Below the pieces are notes generated by a model that was not told where the DNA came from, ran no database searches, and saw nothing but the letters and a program-made list of their open reading frames with translations. DNA of 32,997 nt from Planctomycetaceae bacterium. GTDB lineage: Bacteria; Planctomycetota; SZUA-567. A program made the translations under genes and the position numbers. Positions within the stretch are counted from its first letter, which is position 1. Every line of letters starts with the position of its first letter. The stretch spans positions 1 to 32,997 of the forward strand of contig JAJPXZ010000174.1 in the NCBI GenBank assembly GCA_021205245.1, read 5' to 3'. This document shows positions 6,751-15,074 of the stretch, piece by piece.

Positions 6751-8220
6751 ATGGCCACCGTGTTGACCAAGTACAACCGCAAACGCGATTTCGACAAGAC
6801 CGGGGAGCCTCGCGGCGCGGCCCCAAAAAAGCGCGGCCGCAAAAAACCACAGACCCTGTCCTTCGTCGTCCAGCACCATATCGCCAGCCGCGACCATTTC
6901 GATTTCCGTCTCGAATGGGACGGCGTCCTGAAAAGCTGGGCCGTCCCCAAAGGGCCGTCCTACAACCGCCACGACAAGCGTCTCGCCGTTATGGTCGAAG
7001 ATCACCCGCTCGATTACCAGTCCTTCGAAGGCACCATCCCGAAGGGCGAGTATGGCGGCGGCTCGGTCATGATTTGGGACATTGGCACCTGGACCCCGCT
7101 CGTCGATGTGAATCAAGGCCTGGAGGAGGGAAATTTAAAATTTTCCCTCGACGGCAAACGGCTCAAGGGTAAATGGGCGCTTATCCATATCAAGCCCCGC
7201 GACGGTGAAAAGGATAACAACTGGCTCCTCATCAAGGAGCGCGACGACTACGAAAACAGCCGCGACATCGCCGAGTACGACACCAGCGTCACCACCGGCC
7301 GCACCATGGAGGAAATCGCCGACGACAAACCCGCCCCGAAGCGGGCGGCGAAAACGACGAAATCGTCCTCGTCCTCGGTCGACGTCCGGTTGACCCATCC
7401 GGAAAAGGTATTGGACAAAGCCTCCGGCACCACCAAGGGCGATCTCGCCGCGTACTACAAAAAGGTCGCCGACCGTATGCTCCCCTATCTCGCCAACCGG
7501 GTCATCAGCGCTGTTCGCTGTCCCGGCGGTATCGACCGTCCCTGTTTTTACAAAAAGCATCCCGCCAACGACACCCGGGGCGTCGTCATCCTTCCTATCG
7601 AGAATTCGGATGGCGAAACAGAGGATTATTACTATATCGAGGATGTCGCGGGCATTTTGTCAGAAGTGCAAATGAACACGCTCGAATTCCACACCTGGGG
7701 CAGCAGCGCCGACACGCTGGAAAAACCCGACATGATGGTTTTTGATCTCGACCCCGATGTTGGCATGGATGTCGAACAGATCCGCGAAGGCGTCCTCGAT
7801 CTCAAGGAAATCCTCGACGAGTTGTCCATCACCACCTTCCTGAAGACAAGCGGCGGCAAAGGCTACCACGTCGTTATTCCCTTCCGCCCGGCCGCGAGTT
7901 GGGACCGGTTTCACGATTTCGCCCAGAACATCGCCAAAACGATGGAGGCGAAATGGCCCAAGCGCTACACCAGCAATGTCAGGAAAAATCAGCGCAAGAA
8001 CCGCATCTTTATCGACTGGATGCGGAACGGCAGGGGGGCGACCTCGGTCGCGCCCTATTCGGTCCGCGCCCGGGAAAACATGCCGGTCTCCATGCCTATC
8101 ACCTGGAAGGAACTCCACACCGTCGCCCCGGCGGGCGTCCTCATGGACGACGCAATCGCCCGGTTGCGGCGGCGCGATCCCTGGAGCGGGTTTTTCGACG
8201 TGAAACAGCGGTTGAAATAG
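6751..8220 (+). CDS. LigD-like DNA repair protein: 3'-phosphoesterase plus primase-polymerase domains, no ligase domain
   Basis: LigD works with Ku in bacterial non-homologous end joining. Residues 35-175 are the phosphoesterase that trims 3' ends: His43, His49, Asp51 and Arg53 in QHHIASRDHFDFRLEWDG, then His85 and Tyr89 in VEDHPLDYQ, each one position above the P. aeruginosa LigD catalytic set. Residues 212-480 are the archaeo-eukaryotic primase-type polymerase: metal Asp332 and Asp334 in MMVFDLDPD, SGGKGYH at 367-373, and a third Asp422 in FIDWMRNGRGATSVAPYSV. A Ser-rich linker (205-209) joins them. The ATP-dependent ligase domain usual in LigD (800 residues or more) is absent, leaving 489 residues. 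No Ku gene is nearby; ligase and Ku would have to be encoded elsewhere. The 3' end abuts the truncated YedE remnant. Confidence 0.92.
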   Translation: MATVLTKYNRKRDFDKTGEPRGAAPKKRGRKKPQTLSFVVQHHIASRDHFDFRLEWDGVLKSWAVPKGPSYNRHDKRLAVMVEDHPLDYQSFEGTIPKGEYGGGSVMIWDIGTWTPLVDVNQGLEEGNLKFSLDGKRLKGKWALIHIKPRDGEKDNNWLLIKERDDYENSRDIAEYDTSVTTGRTMEEIADDKPAPKRAAKTTKSSSSSVDVRLTHPEKVLDKASGTTKGDLAAYYKKVADRMLPYLANRVISAVRCPGGIDRPCFYKKHPANDTRGVVILPIENSDGETEDYYYIEDVAGILSEVQMNTLEFHTWGSSADTLEKPDMMVFDLDPDVGMDVEQIREGVLDLKEILDELSITTFLKTSGGKGYHVVIPFRPAASWDRFHDFAQNIAKTMEAKWPKRYTSNVRKNQRKNRIFIDWMRNGRGATSVAPYSVRARENMPVSMPITWKELHTVAPAGVLMDDAIARLRRRDPWSGFFDVKQRLK

Positions 8221-8227
8221 TGCGGTA

Positions 8228-8836
8228 TCAGGTGGGTTCGGGCCGAAGCGGGCAGCCGCCGACCAGGATTGAGCCGAAGCCCACCAGGGCCATGCCAAGG
8301 AAATTCCACAGCGAATCGGTATGGGCGATGGGCTGGTTCGCGAATCCGAGCGAGAATTTCCCAAGGACCAGGTTCAAAACCAACACCACCACGAACACGG
8401 TGGCATAGCCCAGAAACAGGCTGCCATTCCGGATAAGGAAAATATCCCGGATACCGCCGGCCATGCACATGCGGCTCCGTTGCGCCAGAATACCCACCAC
8501 CAACCCGACGCCGAGCGCGAGAGCGAGGGGGGCGCGCATTGAGTCTGGGCCGGTTTCGCTGAATTTGATGAACGACGGCGCGACGATAACAAACACCAAC
8601 AGCAATGCCGCCACGGCAGGCATGATAAACCCGCTCGCCGTGGGTTGGGTTTGCGCCCGGCCAAGCGAGAAGCCCTTTTTCAGGAACAGCGCCCCCGGCA
8701 CGATACCGACGGCGAATCCAGCCAAACCGACCAGCGCATTCAAGTCGCTGCCGGCAAGCCGCAAAACCATCCGGAGCGGGCAGCCAAGAAATGCCAGCGC
8801 GCCAATCATCATAAAGAACGAAATCGTGAAACGACT
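8228..8836 (-). pseudogene. YedE-family (YeeE/YedE) selenium/sulfur transporter remnant, truncated at both ends
   Basis: In the minus frame from about 8833 down to the stop at 8228 the translation matches the middle of the YedE family: FFMMIGALAFLGCPLRMVLR, GDLNALVGLAGF-type text (here SDLNALVGLAGFAVG), FLKKGFSLGRAQ, LAQRSRMCMAGGIRD, ANQPIAHTDSLWNFLGM and VGGCPLRPEPT then stop. The conserved Cys residues of GCPLR, RSRMCM and GGCPLR are kept. From memory of the family, roughly the first 95 and last 80 residues are missing. YedE proteins are membrane transporters, often encoded with SelD, YedF and a class-V aminotransferase in selenium-metabolism loci. The left end lies about ten bases from the ligD-like stop codon. 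The right end joins an aminotransferase fragment out of frame. Confidence 0.82.
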
Positions 8837-8850
8837 TCGCCTCGGCGAAG
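8835..8850. repeat. Perfect inverted repeat at the pseudogene junction
   Basis: CTTCGCC (8835-8841) and GGCGAAG (8844-8850) flank two bases. The palindrome lies at the point where aminotransferase similarity stops and YedE similarity starts, so it is a likely deletion endpoint or hairpin that promoted the deletion. Confidence 0.6.
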
Positions 8851-9329
8851 GAATCCCGATACGGGAGGATAGTGCCGAGTACATTGGAGGCATGCGTCAT
8901 CACCAGCAGCCGGCTGTTCGGCCGCAGCGATTCGCGGACCCGACTTGGGTCGAGGGAACCGTCCGGTTCGCAACGCATCCAGGTCACCTCGACGACGCCC
9001 TTCTTTTCCAAAAGGGCAAGCGGCCGCGCGACAGCGTTGTGTTCCACCGACGTCGAAATGACATGATCGCCCGAGCGGGCAACGCCGTTGATGAGGATAT
9101 TAAGTGACGCTGTCACGCCGGAGGTGAAAATGATCCGGTTCGGTTTTTTCACCCCGAACAAGTCGCCCAGCGCCAGCCGCGCGTCCAGCGCAATTCCTGA
9201 ATCCTCCAACCCTTCGAAGTTGCGACCCGGCGATCGGTGGCCACTATTCAGGTACGACGTAACCGCCGCCACAACCGCAGGGGCGGTGACTGGAGAGGTG
9301 GAAGCATAGTTGAGATAAATTTCCCGCAT
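8851..9329 (-). pseudogene. Class-V aminotransferase (cysteine desulfurase-like) remnant, N-terminal 40 percent only
   Basis: From ATG 9329 the minus strand encodes MREIYLNYASTSPVTAPAV, then NRIIFTSGVTASLNILI, DHVISTSVEHNAVARPL and RLLVMTHASNVLGTILPYRD. This is the N-terminal region of class-V PLP enzymes of the cysteine desulfurase/selenocysteine lyase group. The match ends near residue 160; the usual length is about 380, so the PLP-binding Lys and the active-site Cys loop are gone. The open frame continues to 8055 only as read-through of other genes. No good ribosome site precedes the start. This enzyme type commonly neighbours YedE in selenium loci, and the YedE remnant follows immediately. 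Confidence 0.78.
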
Positions 9330-9413
9330 AGCACTATGGTAGGAGAAGCGAAAGGGTGGGACCAAATACTTTTCGAGCGGAACATGGGGTTAGCGGATAA
9401 GGTGGGTTTTACT

Positions 9414-9563
9414 TTTACCGAAGTGGGCGATGGAAAACGACTGGACCTCCTCCTCGTACTTTTACCAGGCTTTCAGGAAAGCGAAACCTTCAGGGGTGAG
9501 GTCGCTGCCGCTGCCGGACGCGCCGCCGCGTTTCCGGAGGACAACCGGACGCTCGACACCGAC
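9414..9563 (-). pseudogene. Degraded ModE-like winged-helix regulator fragment
   Basis: The minus-strand translation VERPVVLRKRGGASGSGSDL followed by TPEGFAFLKAW, a stop (9462-9464), then in the same frame KYEEEVQSFSIAHFGK resembles the second half of ModE-type N-terminal winged-helix domains (pattern PLVxRxxGGxGGGGxxLTxxGxxxLxxY). The expected helix-turn-helix upstream is not readable in one frame, and an in-frame stop interrupts the match. It would be the regulator of the same collapsed locus. The assignment is tentative. Confidence 0.35.
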
Positions 9564-9670
9564 CCTATCCGCAACGTCGGTTTGGCGGTGGAGCCGCCGG
9601 CAGCGGCAATGACGCCGCCAACGCGGCTTATCTGGCTGTTCTTCAGGGCTACTCGGTTGCCGAGTCATCG

Positions 9671-10510
9671 TTATTTGGCGTAGGTGAAAAAGCCTTGTCC
9701 AGTCTTCCGCCCAAGCTTGCCTTCCTCAACCATGGCGCGGAGGTGGGGGTGGGGCAGATATTTGTCGTCGTTCAATTGCGTATGCAGGACTTCCATAATC
9801 GACAAACAGACGTCGAGGCCGATGAGATCGCCGAGGGCGAGCGGGCCCATCGGGTGATTCGCGCCCAACTTCATAGCGGTGTCGATGTCCTCGGCCGAGG
9901 CCACCCCTTCGGCGAAGATAGCCACACCTTCGTTGATCATCGGAATAAGGATGCGGTTGACGATAAAGCCGGGTGAGTCGACCACCTCCACCGGCGTCTT
10001 GCCGATGGACTCAACCAACTCGCGGATGCGGTCCACCAGGTCGCGTCCGACGCCCGCCCCGACGACGATTTCAACCAACGCCATGACGTCGGCCGGATTA
10101 AAGAAATGCACCCCGACCACTGGACGGTCCAGCCCCTTGGCAATCGCCGTCACCGACAGGGACGAGGTATTGGAGGCGAAGACGGCGTCGGCGCGGCAGA
10201 TGGTCTGTAGTTCCTTGAACAAGTTCTGCTTCGCGTCCAGGCGCTCGACAATCGCCTCGACGACCACGTCGCACTTGGCGAGGAGATTCTTTTCCCCCGC
10301 CTGGATACGGTCAAGGAAGCGAGCCGGCGCGTCCCCGTCCAGCTTGCCCTTTTCGACCAGCTTGGCCAGCTTGGACGCGATGCGCGACTTGCCGGAGGCG
10401 GCAAGGTCGGCCCGCGCGTCAGTCAGGACCACCGTGTGCTTTTCGGATTGGGCGAACGCCAGGGCAATCCCCGACCCCATGGCTCCGGCACCCACTATAC
10501 CAATCTGCAT
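9671..10510 (-). CDS. hbd: 3-hydroxybutyryl-CoA dehydrogenase
   Basis: The 279-residue protein interconverts acetoacetyl-CoA and 3-hydroxybutyryl-CoA with NAD(P)H in butyrate/crotonate metabolism. The Rossmann motif GIVGAGAMGSGIA is at residues 3-15, the ASNTSS segment follows the NAD domain, the catalytic His is in GVHFFNPADVMALVEI, and SPGFIVNRIL plus NHPMGPLALGDLIGLD mark the C-terminal domain. The end GRKTGQGFFTY is canonical, and the length matches clostridial Hbd. The start lies two bases after the crt stop, with its ribosome site (AGGGGA) inside crt, so the two are translationally linked. Partner thiolase and acyl-CoA dehydrogenase genes are not in the window. Confidence 0.93.
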   Translation of the reverse strand: MQIGIVGAGAMGSGIALAFAQSEKHTVVLTDARADLAASGKSRIASKLAKLVEKGKLDGDAPARFLDRIQAGEKNLLAKCDVVVEAIVERLDAKQNLFKELQTICRADAVFASNTSSLSVTAIAKGLDRPVVGVHFFNPADVMALVEIVVGAGVGRDLVDRIRELVESIGKTPVEVVDSPGFIVNRILIPMINEGVAIFAEGVASAEDIDTAMKLGANHPMGPLALGDLIGLDVCLSIMEVLHTQLNDDKYLPHPHLRAMVEEGKLGRKTGQGFFTYAK

Positions 10511-10512
10511 AA

Positions 10513-11292
10513 TTATCCCCTGAATGCTCCGTGCTTCCGTTTTTCGACAAACGCCTGCATTGCCTCGCGCTGATCCCAGGTGCCGAAGCAGTTGCCGAAG
10601 GCTTCGCGTTCCAGTTGATCCGCCGCCGACAATTCAAGGCCGACGCTTTCGTTCATAATCTTCTTGGCCGACATGATGGCGATAGGCGCGTTGGAGGCGA
10701 TGCGCCCCGCCAGGTCCATCGCGCTTGGCATGAGTTCGGCCAAGGGATAGACGGCGTTGACCAGCCCCCAGGGAAGCGCTTCTTCCGCGCCGAAGCGGCG
10801 GGTGGTGAAAATCATTTCGCGCGCCCGGCCCTGGCCGATTATCCGCGACAGCCGCTGGATGCCGCCATAGCCCGGAATAATGCCGAAGGTGGATTCTGGC
10901 ATGGCGAAGGACGCGTTCTGCGAGGCGATACGGATGTCGCAGGCGAGGGCAAGTTCCAAACCGCCGCCAAGGGCATAGCCGTTTATCGCCGCGATGACCG
11001 GAACCTGGAACAGTTCGATTTTCCGCATAACGCCATTACCGGCGCGGGAGAGGTTCTCGCCCTGCGACCGGTTCATGTCTTTCATTTCTTTGATATCGGC
11101 ACCGGCGACAAAGGACTTTTCGCCAGCGCCGGTGATGATTAGGCAGCGGATGTTGGTGTCGGTGATTTCATCGAGAAGCGACGACAACATGGTGATTGAC
11201 TTGTAGTCGATCGCGTTCATCACCTTGAGGCGATTGATGGTGATGACGCCTATTCCATCCTTGAACTGGTAGAGCAGGCTTTCGTCGTGCAT
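10513..11292 (-). CDS. crt: Enoyl-CoA hydratase / crotonase
   Basis: The 259-residue crotonase-family protein hydrates crotonyl-CoA to 3-hydroxybutyryl-CoA. The oxyanion-hole segments AGADIKEMKDM and NGYALGGGLELALACDI are present. Both catalytic glutamates can be read, one in GGGLELA and one in MPESTFGIIPGYGG. The length is normal. GGAGG lies upstream of ATG 11292. It is directly followed by hbd, the next enzyme of the same pathway, with a two-base gap. The MATE gene upstream is in the same direction, 86 bases away. Confidence 0.92.
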   Translation of the reverse strand: MHDESLLYQFKDGIGVITINRLKVMNAIDYKSITMLSSLLDEITDTNIRCLIITGAGEKSFVAGADIKEMKDMNRSQGENLSRAGNGVMRKIELFQVPVIAAINGYALGGGLELALACDIRIASQNASFAMPESTFGIIPGYGGIQRLSRIIGQGRAREMIFTTRRFGAEEALPWGLVNAVYPLAELMPSAMDLAGRIASNAPIAIMSAKKIMNESVGLELSAADQLEREAFGNCFGTWDQREAMQAFVEKRKHGAFRG

Positions 11293-11378
11293 TGGTCCTC
11301 CAGTCTATGGAACGCTGTTATAGCCTTTTTTGCCGTAATGTCCACCGGAACAATCGCGTCCGCGAATAGGTAATAAAA

Positions 11379-12776
11379 TTATGCCGCTCGGTGCGAAATG
11401 GACTTTTGATCGCTCCCGGTAACGGCGATAGCGGTGACTTGTCGTTTCCAGCGGCCGGTCATAAAGTAAGCGACGGTCAGTGTGCAGCCAATAATCCAGC
11501 TCGCCGGATAGGCGAGGTGCAGATAACTGCCGGGGTAGTTGGAAGAGATATACCACGCCAACGGAACCCGCACGACCCAAAACATGATCATGGTAATCCA
11601 GGTTGGAACCCGTACGTCGCCGACCCCGTTCATGAAGCTGGTCAGCATATGGATAATGGCGTACACCCAGTAGAACGGCATCAGGAAGGTCAGGTACCGA
11701 TAGCCGGCGTCAACAACCGCCTGGTCGGGGCTGAACAGGCCAAGGAGCCAGCGGCCGAATAACAGGGTGACGGCGGCGGTGGTGAGATTGAAGAGGACCG
11801 CCGTCTTGGTGAAGAGCCGCGCGCCTTTCGACAGGGCGTCCACCTTACCGGCGCCGGCGTTCTGCCCGGCAAAGGTCACGGCCGCCATGCCGAGGCTGGA
11901 TATGGGGAGCCAGGTCATGTTCTCCAGTTTGCCGGCGATGGAATAGCCCGCCATGTAGGCTGAACCAAGGCCGATGACGAAGCGGTAATAGAAAAGAAAC
12001 CCAACCGAGAACACCGCATGGTTGACCACCATCGGGAGACTCAGGGAAATCATACGCTTGATCAGCTCGCCGTCGACGCGAAGTGTAAACACGCGGTAGT
12101 TCAAGTGGCTGTAATGGCGCTTGATGTGGTGGAGGCTGTAGAGCCAGGACACCACTTGGGCAGAGACGGTGGCTATCGATACACCGAAGACGCCCCAGCC
12201 CATGACCAGCACGAAAAACAGGTCCAGGACCACATTGACGATAAATGCGACCAGCAGGAACAGGAGCGGGGAGCGGCTGTCGCCCAGGCCGCGCAGGATG
12301 CCGGAGTTCAGGTTATACCCATATGCCCCGACGAGGCCGCCGAACACAACCGACAGATACATGACCGCATGGCCCCGGGCGACGTCCTGAATATTGATAA
12401 TTGACAGCAGCGGTTCGATAAGCAGTACCGCGCAGACAGTAATCGGGACGACGCTTAATAAGAAGAAACCGTTAGCGGTGGCGATGACCCGTTCGACCTT
12501 GCGCGCATCGCCGCTGCCGAACACCTGCGACACCAGCACCGACACGCCGCCACTCAGCCCCAACATCACCGAGAGCAGAATAAGCATGGGCGAATTGCAC
12601 GCGCCGACAGCGGCCAAAGCCTCGGTGCCGACGAAGTTCCCGATGATGAGGGTGTCCACGGTGTTGTACAGCGTTTGAAAAAGACTGCCGATCAACAACG
12701 GTATGGCAAACGAAACAACTGTAGGCAGGATTGCGCCCTGCGTCATATCCAAAGACTTGAATGCGGATTTTTTCAT
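11379..12776 (-). CDS. MATE-family multidrug/metabolite efflux transporter
   Basis: The 465-residue membrane protein has the two-bundle MATE layout (about 12 helices). Typical segments are PLLIGSLFQTLYNTVDTLII and NFVGTEALAAVGA near the N-terminus, VLVSQVFGSGD, ILRGLGDSRSPLLF, and in the second half PMVVNHAVFSVGFLFYYRFV and VTFAGQNAGAGK. MATE proteins export cationic drugs or metabolites with Na+ or H+ antiport. I chose ATG 12776 (MKKSAFKSLDMTQG) because homology begins there; an in-frame TTG at 12902 would add 42 unlikely residues. The ribosome site is weak. A perfect 13-base palindrome sits 55-67 bases upstream as a candidate operator. Confidence 0.9.
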   Translation of the reverse strand: MKKSAFKSLDMTQGAILPTVVSFAIPLLIGSLFQTLYNTVDTLIIGNFVGTEALAAVGACNSPMLILLSVMLGLSGGVSVLVSQVFGSGDARKVERVIATANGFFLLSVVPITVCAVLLIEPLLSIINIQDVARGHAVMYLSVVFGGLVGAYGYNLNSGILRGLGDSRSPLLFLLVAFIVNVVLDLFFVLVMGWGVFGVSIATVSAQVVSWLYSLHHIKRHYSHLNYRVFTLRVDGELIKRMISLSLPMVVNHAVFSVGFLFYYRFVIGLGSAYMAGYSIAGKLENMTWLPISSLGMAAVTFAGQNAGAGKVDALSKGARLFTKTAVLFNLTTAAVTLLFGRWLLGLFSPDQAVVDAGYRYLTFLMPFYWVYAIIHMLTSFMNGVGDVRVPTWITMIMFWVVRVPLAWYISSNYPGSYLHLAYPASWIIGCTLTVAYFMTGRWKRQVTAIAVTGSDQKSISHRAA

Positions 12777-12830
12777 GAAAGTCGGCGTCTTATTCGTTAT
12801 TTGTCTGATGCAATATTTGGGCCTTAAGAA

Positions 12831-12843
12831 GACGACTGTCGTC
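12831..12843. promoter_or_regulatory. Palindromic candidate operator upstream of the MATE gene
   Basis: GACGAC-T-GTCGTC is a perfect inverted repeat 55 bases upstream of the chosen MATE start. No regulator of that gene is recognisable nearby. Confidence 0.35.
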
Positions 12844-13112
12844 CGCGTGGCCACCTCCGGCATTTTCATCGTCGTGAATAAATAATGCAACAGATTTGCC
12901 AAAGGCGGATCGAATTCGAATAAGTCCCTCTGAATAATGTCGGATAGGCCATAACCATACCTTGTGCATTGAGTAATAAGAACCGAATCCGGTTGGATGA
13001 TATGGTGGGTAAAGCGAAGTAGGGGTCATTATGTCTAACACCCATATGATCGAGAGATTGTATGCAAAAAATCTTGCGATCTACGGTGCCTGATGCGGTT
13101 AACCTCTTACGT

Positions 13113-13127
13113 GGTATAGAATATACC
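13113..13127. promoter_or_regulatory. Palindromic candidate operator upstream of the sigma-54 activator
   Basis: GGTATA (13113-13118) and TATACC (13122-13127) form a perfect inverted repeat around GAA, about 220 bases before the activator start, in an AT-rich stretch. It could be an operator or part of a promoter. Confidence 0.35.
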
Positions 13128-13346
13128 TACTATGCTCGCACGGACTAAAGCTGGGAATGGATGGCATGGTGGAAAATTTCGTTGACCATCGGTCAAGTAG
13201 AGAGTATCCTTACAAAAGAAGCCAGACCGCCCACCACAAAGATGGCTCTGAACGCGCTTTTATTTCGCAAGAAATTTTGCTTATATCCCATCAAAACAAA
13301 AGAATTTGCACGACCCAGCCTGCCGCTTGGCGTGAAGGGGATGTCG

Positions 13347-15074
13347 ATGGACTACCGGGACGAAATGGCCTATCTCAACGAATGCCAGTTGGGCGCCATT
13401 CTTATTGCGGCGGATAAAAGTATTATCGAATTCAACCAGACGGCGGAACGGCTGCTCCAGGGCGAAGGCGACCTAAACAACAAGCCTATGGATCTGGTTG
13501 TCCGTTTTTTTCCCATGGACGACAGCGGCACAGTCTATGCCAATGCGGGAATTGGCCGGTATATCAAGCAATGCCCGGCTCCCGAACCCGACTCGCTGCC
13601 GCCCGGTTGTCGAATGATTGTCTTCCGCGAGGCCACCAAGGACATCCTTTACGAGATGCTTCTTAAGGTGGTGAACAAACTGAAGGAATCGGTCATCCTC
13701 TGCGACGAATACAGCCGCATTCTGCTCCTGAACGAAGCCGCTGTCGACATGGATTCGGTGCCGATCAAAAAAGTCATCGGCATGCCTATCGGCACTGTCT
13801 ACCATATGCAGGACAACAGTTACCTCGCTGTTCCAAAGGTTATTGAGGAAAAACAACCCGTCCTCGATCTGCGCCAGCGCTACCGTACTCTGTACGGCAA
13901 GGATGTGGACATCGTCGCCAACACCTACCCCATCATCGAAGGCGGCCAGACCCTGGGCGGCTTCTCTGTGATGGAGGACTGGTCGCAGATCGATGAATTG
14001 AACAAGCGCATCCTCGATTTGCAGAGTGAGATCCTCGATCGCGCCTCGTCTCCGTCCAAACAGAAAACGGCTCCGGCTCTGAAGGTGAAATACCGCTTTA
14101 AAGACATCATCCGCATCAGCCCGGCCATGAACAAGGTTGTGGAAAAGTGCCGCCAGGTCGCGAAATCCGACTCCAACGTCATGATCTATGGTGAGACAGG
14201 GACGGGCAAGGAACTGATCAGCCAGAGTATCCACGGCGCGAGCCGCCGGGCGGACCGGTCCTTCCTGGCGATCAATTGCGCGGCGATTCCGGAAAACCTA
14301 CTGGAGTCCATGCTGTTCGGCACGGAAAAAGGCGCGTACACCGGTGCGGAACGGCGTGAAGGCTTGTTCGAGCAGGCCGACGGCGGTACCTTGCTTCTGG
14401 ACGAGATCAATTCGATGAACATCAACCTCCAGTCCAAGCTGCTGCGGGTGTTGCAGGAGGGGGTAGTGCGCCGGGTGGGCGGCAGCAACGAGATAAGCGT
14501 GGATGTGCGAGTACTCTCGAATATCAACATTCCGCCCTATCAGGCGATTAAGGAAAACCGCCTCAGGCGCGACCTCTTCTATCGTCTGGGAGTGGTGAAC
14601 ATCACCCTGCCGCCGCTACGGGAACGGAAAGAAGATATCTACCTGCTGACCAACCACTTTATCCAACACCTTGCGAAGAAGTTGATGAAGAACGTCTGCG
14701 ATATCGACGCCACCACGCTGGAACTATTCCTCGCCTACGACTGGCCCGGCAATGTGCGCGAACTCCACCACGCGATAGAACATGCCATGAACGTAGTTCC
14801 GCCGGACAGTTCGCTCATCGCGCCGGCCCATATACCCGAACACATCATCGCCAGCCTGAACGGCTACGCGCCCATCGTGGAAGACACGCAAGAGGCTCCC
14901 GCCACTCTGCCGCAAATCCTCGACAGCGTGGAGCGGCGTGTCCTCACCCGGGCATTGCGGGAGAGCGGCGGCAATGTTTCCCGGACCGCCCGGGCGCTGG
15001 GCGTCAGCCGCCAGAACCTGCAATATCGATTGAAAAAACACGAGATAATCTACGAGGGCGACGAGGGCTTGTAG
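13347..15074 (+). CDS. Sigma-54-dependent enhancer-binding transcription activator (PAS / AAA+ / Fis-type HTH)
   Basis: The 575-residue protein activates RNA polymerase carrying sigma-54. Two sensory modules read as PAS-like: LGAILIAADKSIIEFNQTAE near residue 15 and ESVILCDEYSRILLLNEAA near 114. The AAA+ domain has Walker A GETGTGKE at 282-289, the sigma-54-contact loop as GAYTGA (329-334; Phe replaced by Tyr, a known tolerated variant), Walker B GGTLLLDEI, and a LRRDLFYRLGVVNITLPPLR sensor stretch. A Fis-type helix-turn-helix ends it (GNVSRTARALGVSRQNLQYR). There is no receiver domain, so it should respond to a small ligand. ATG 13347 is chosen because AAGGGG lies six bases before it; ATG 13341 touches that site. 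It sits next to the -24/-12 promoter of the glycyl radical enzyme operon, which it most likely controls. Confidence 0.92.
   Translation: MDYRDEMAYLNECQLGAILIAADKSIIEFNQTAERLLQGEGDLNNKPMDLVVRFFPMDDSGTVYANAGIGRYIKQCPAPEPDSLPPGCRMIVFREATKDILYEMLLKVVNKLKESVILCDEYSRILLLNEAAVDMDSVPIKKVIGMPIGTVYHMQDNSYLAVPKVIEEKQPVLDLRQRYRTLYGKDVDIVANTYPIIEGGQTLGGFSVMEDWSQIDELNKRILDLQSEILDRASSPSKQKTAPALKVKYRFKDIIRISPAMNKVVEKCRQVAKSDSNVMIYGETGTGKELISQSIHGASRRADRSFLAINCAAIPENLLESMLFGTEKGAYTGAERREGLFEQADGGTLLLDEINSMNINLQSKLLRVLQEGVVRRVGGSNEISVDVRVLSNINIPPYQAIKENRLRRDLFYRLGVVNITLPPLRERKEDIYLLTNHFIQHLAKKLMKNVCDIDATTLELFLAYDWPGNVRELHHAIEHAMNVVPPDSSLIAPAHIPEHIIASLNGYAPIVEDTQEAPATLPQILDSVERRVLTRALRESGGNVSRTARALGVSRQNLQYRLKKHEIIYEGDEGL

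Larger units (their letters stand above)
12777..13346. other. Long divergent control region between the MATE and sigma-54 activator genes
   Basis: This 570-base stretch, more AT-rich than its surroundings, must carry promoters for both divergent genes. It contains the MATE-proximal palindrome (12831-12843) and a second perfect palindrome GGTATA-GAA-TATACC (13113-13127). Short frames in it look non-coding. An open frame in phase with the activator extends back to 13161 but lacks a ribosome site and homology. Confidence 0.5.

Noticed and set aside
8055-9329. Long minus-strand open frame that looks like a 424-residue aminotransferase
   Set aside because: Only the first 160 or so residues have family similarity. 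The rest is an out-of-frame reading of the YedE remnant and the antisense of the LigD-like gene.
13162-13180. TGGCATGGTGG, identical to the -24 half of the sigma-54 promoter at 15450
   Set aside because: The -12 half is missing (AAAA instead of TTGC at the required spacing), so it is not a usable sigma-54 promoter; probably chance.
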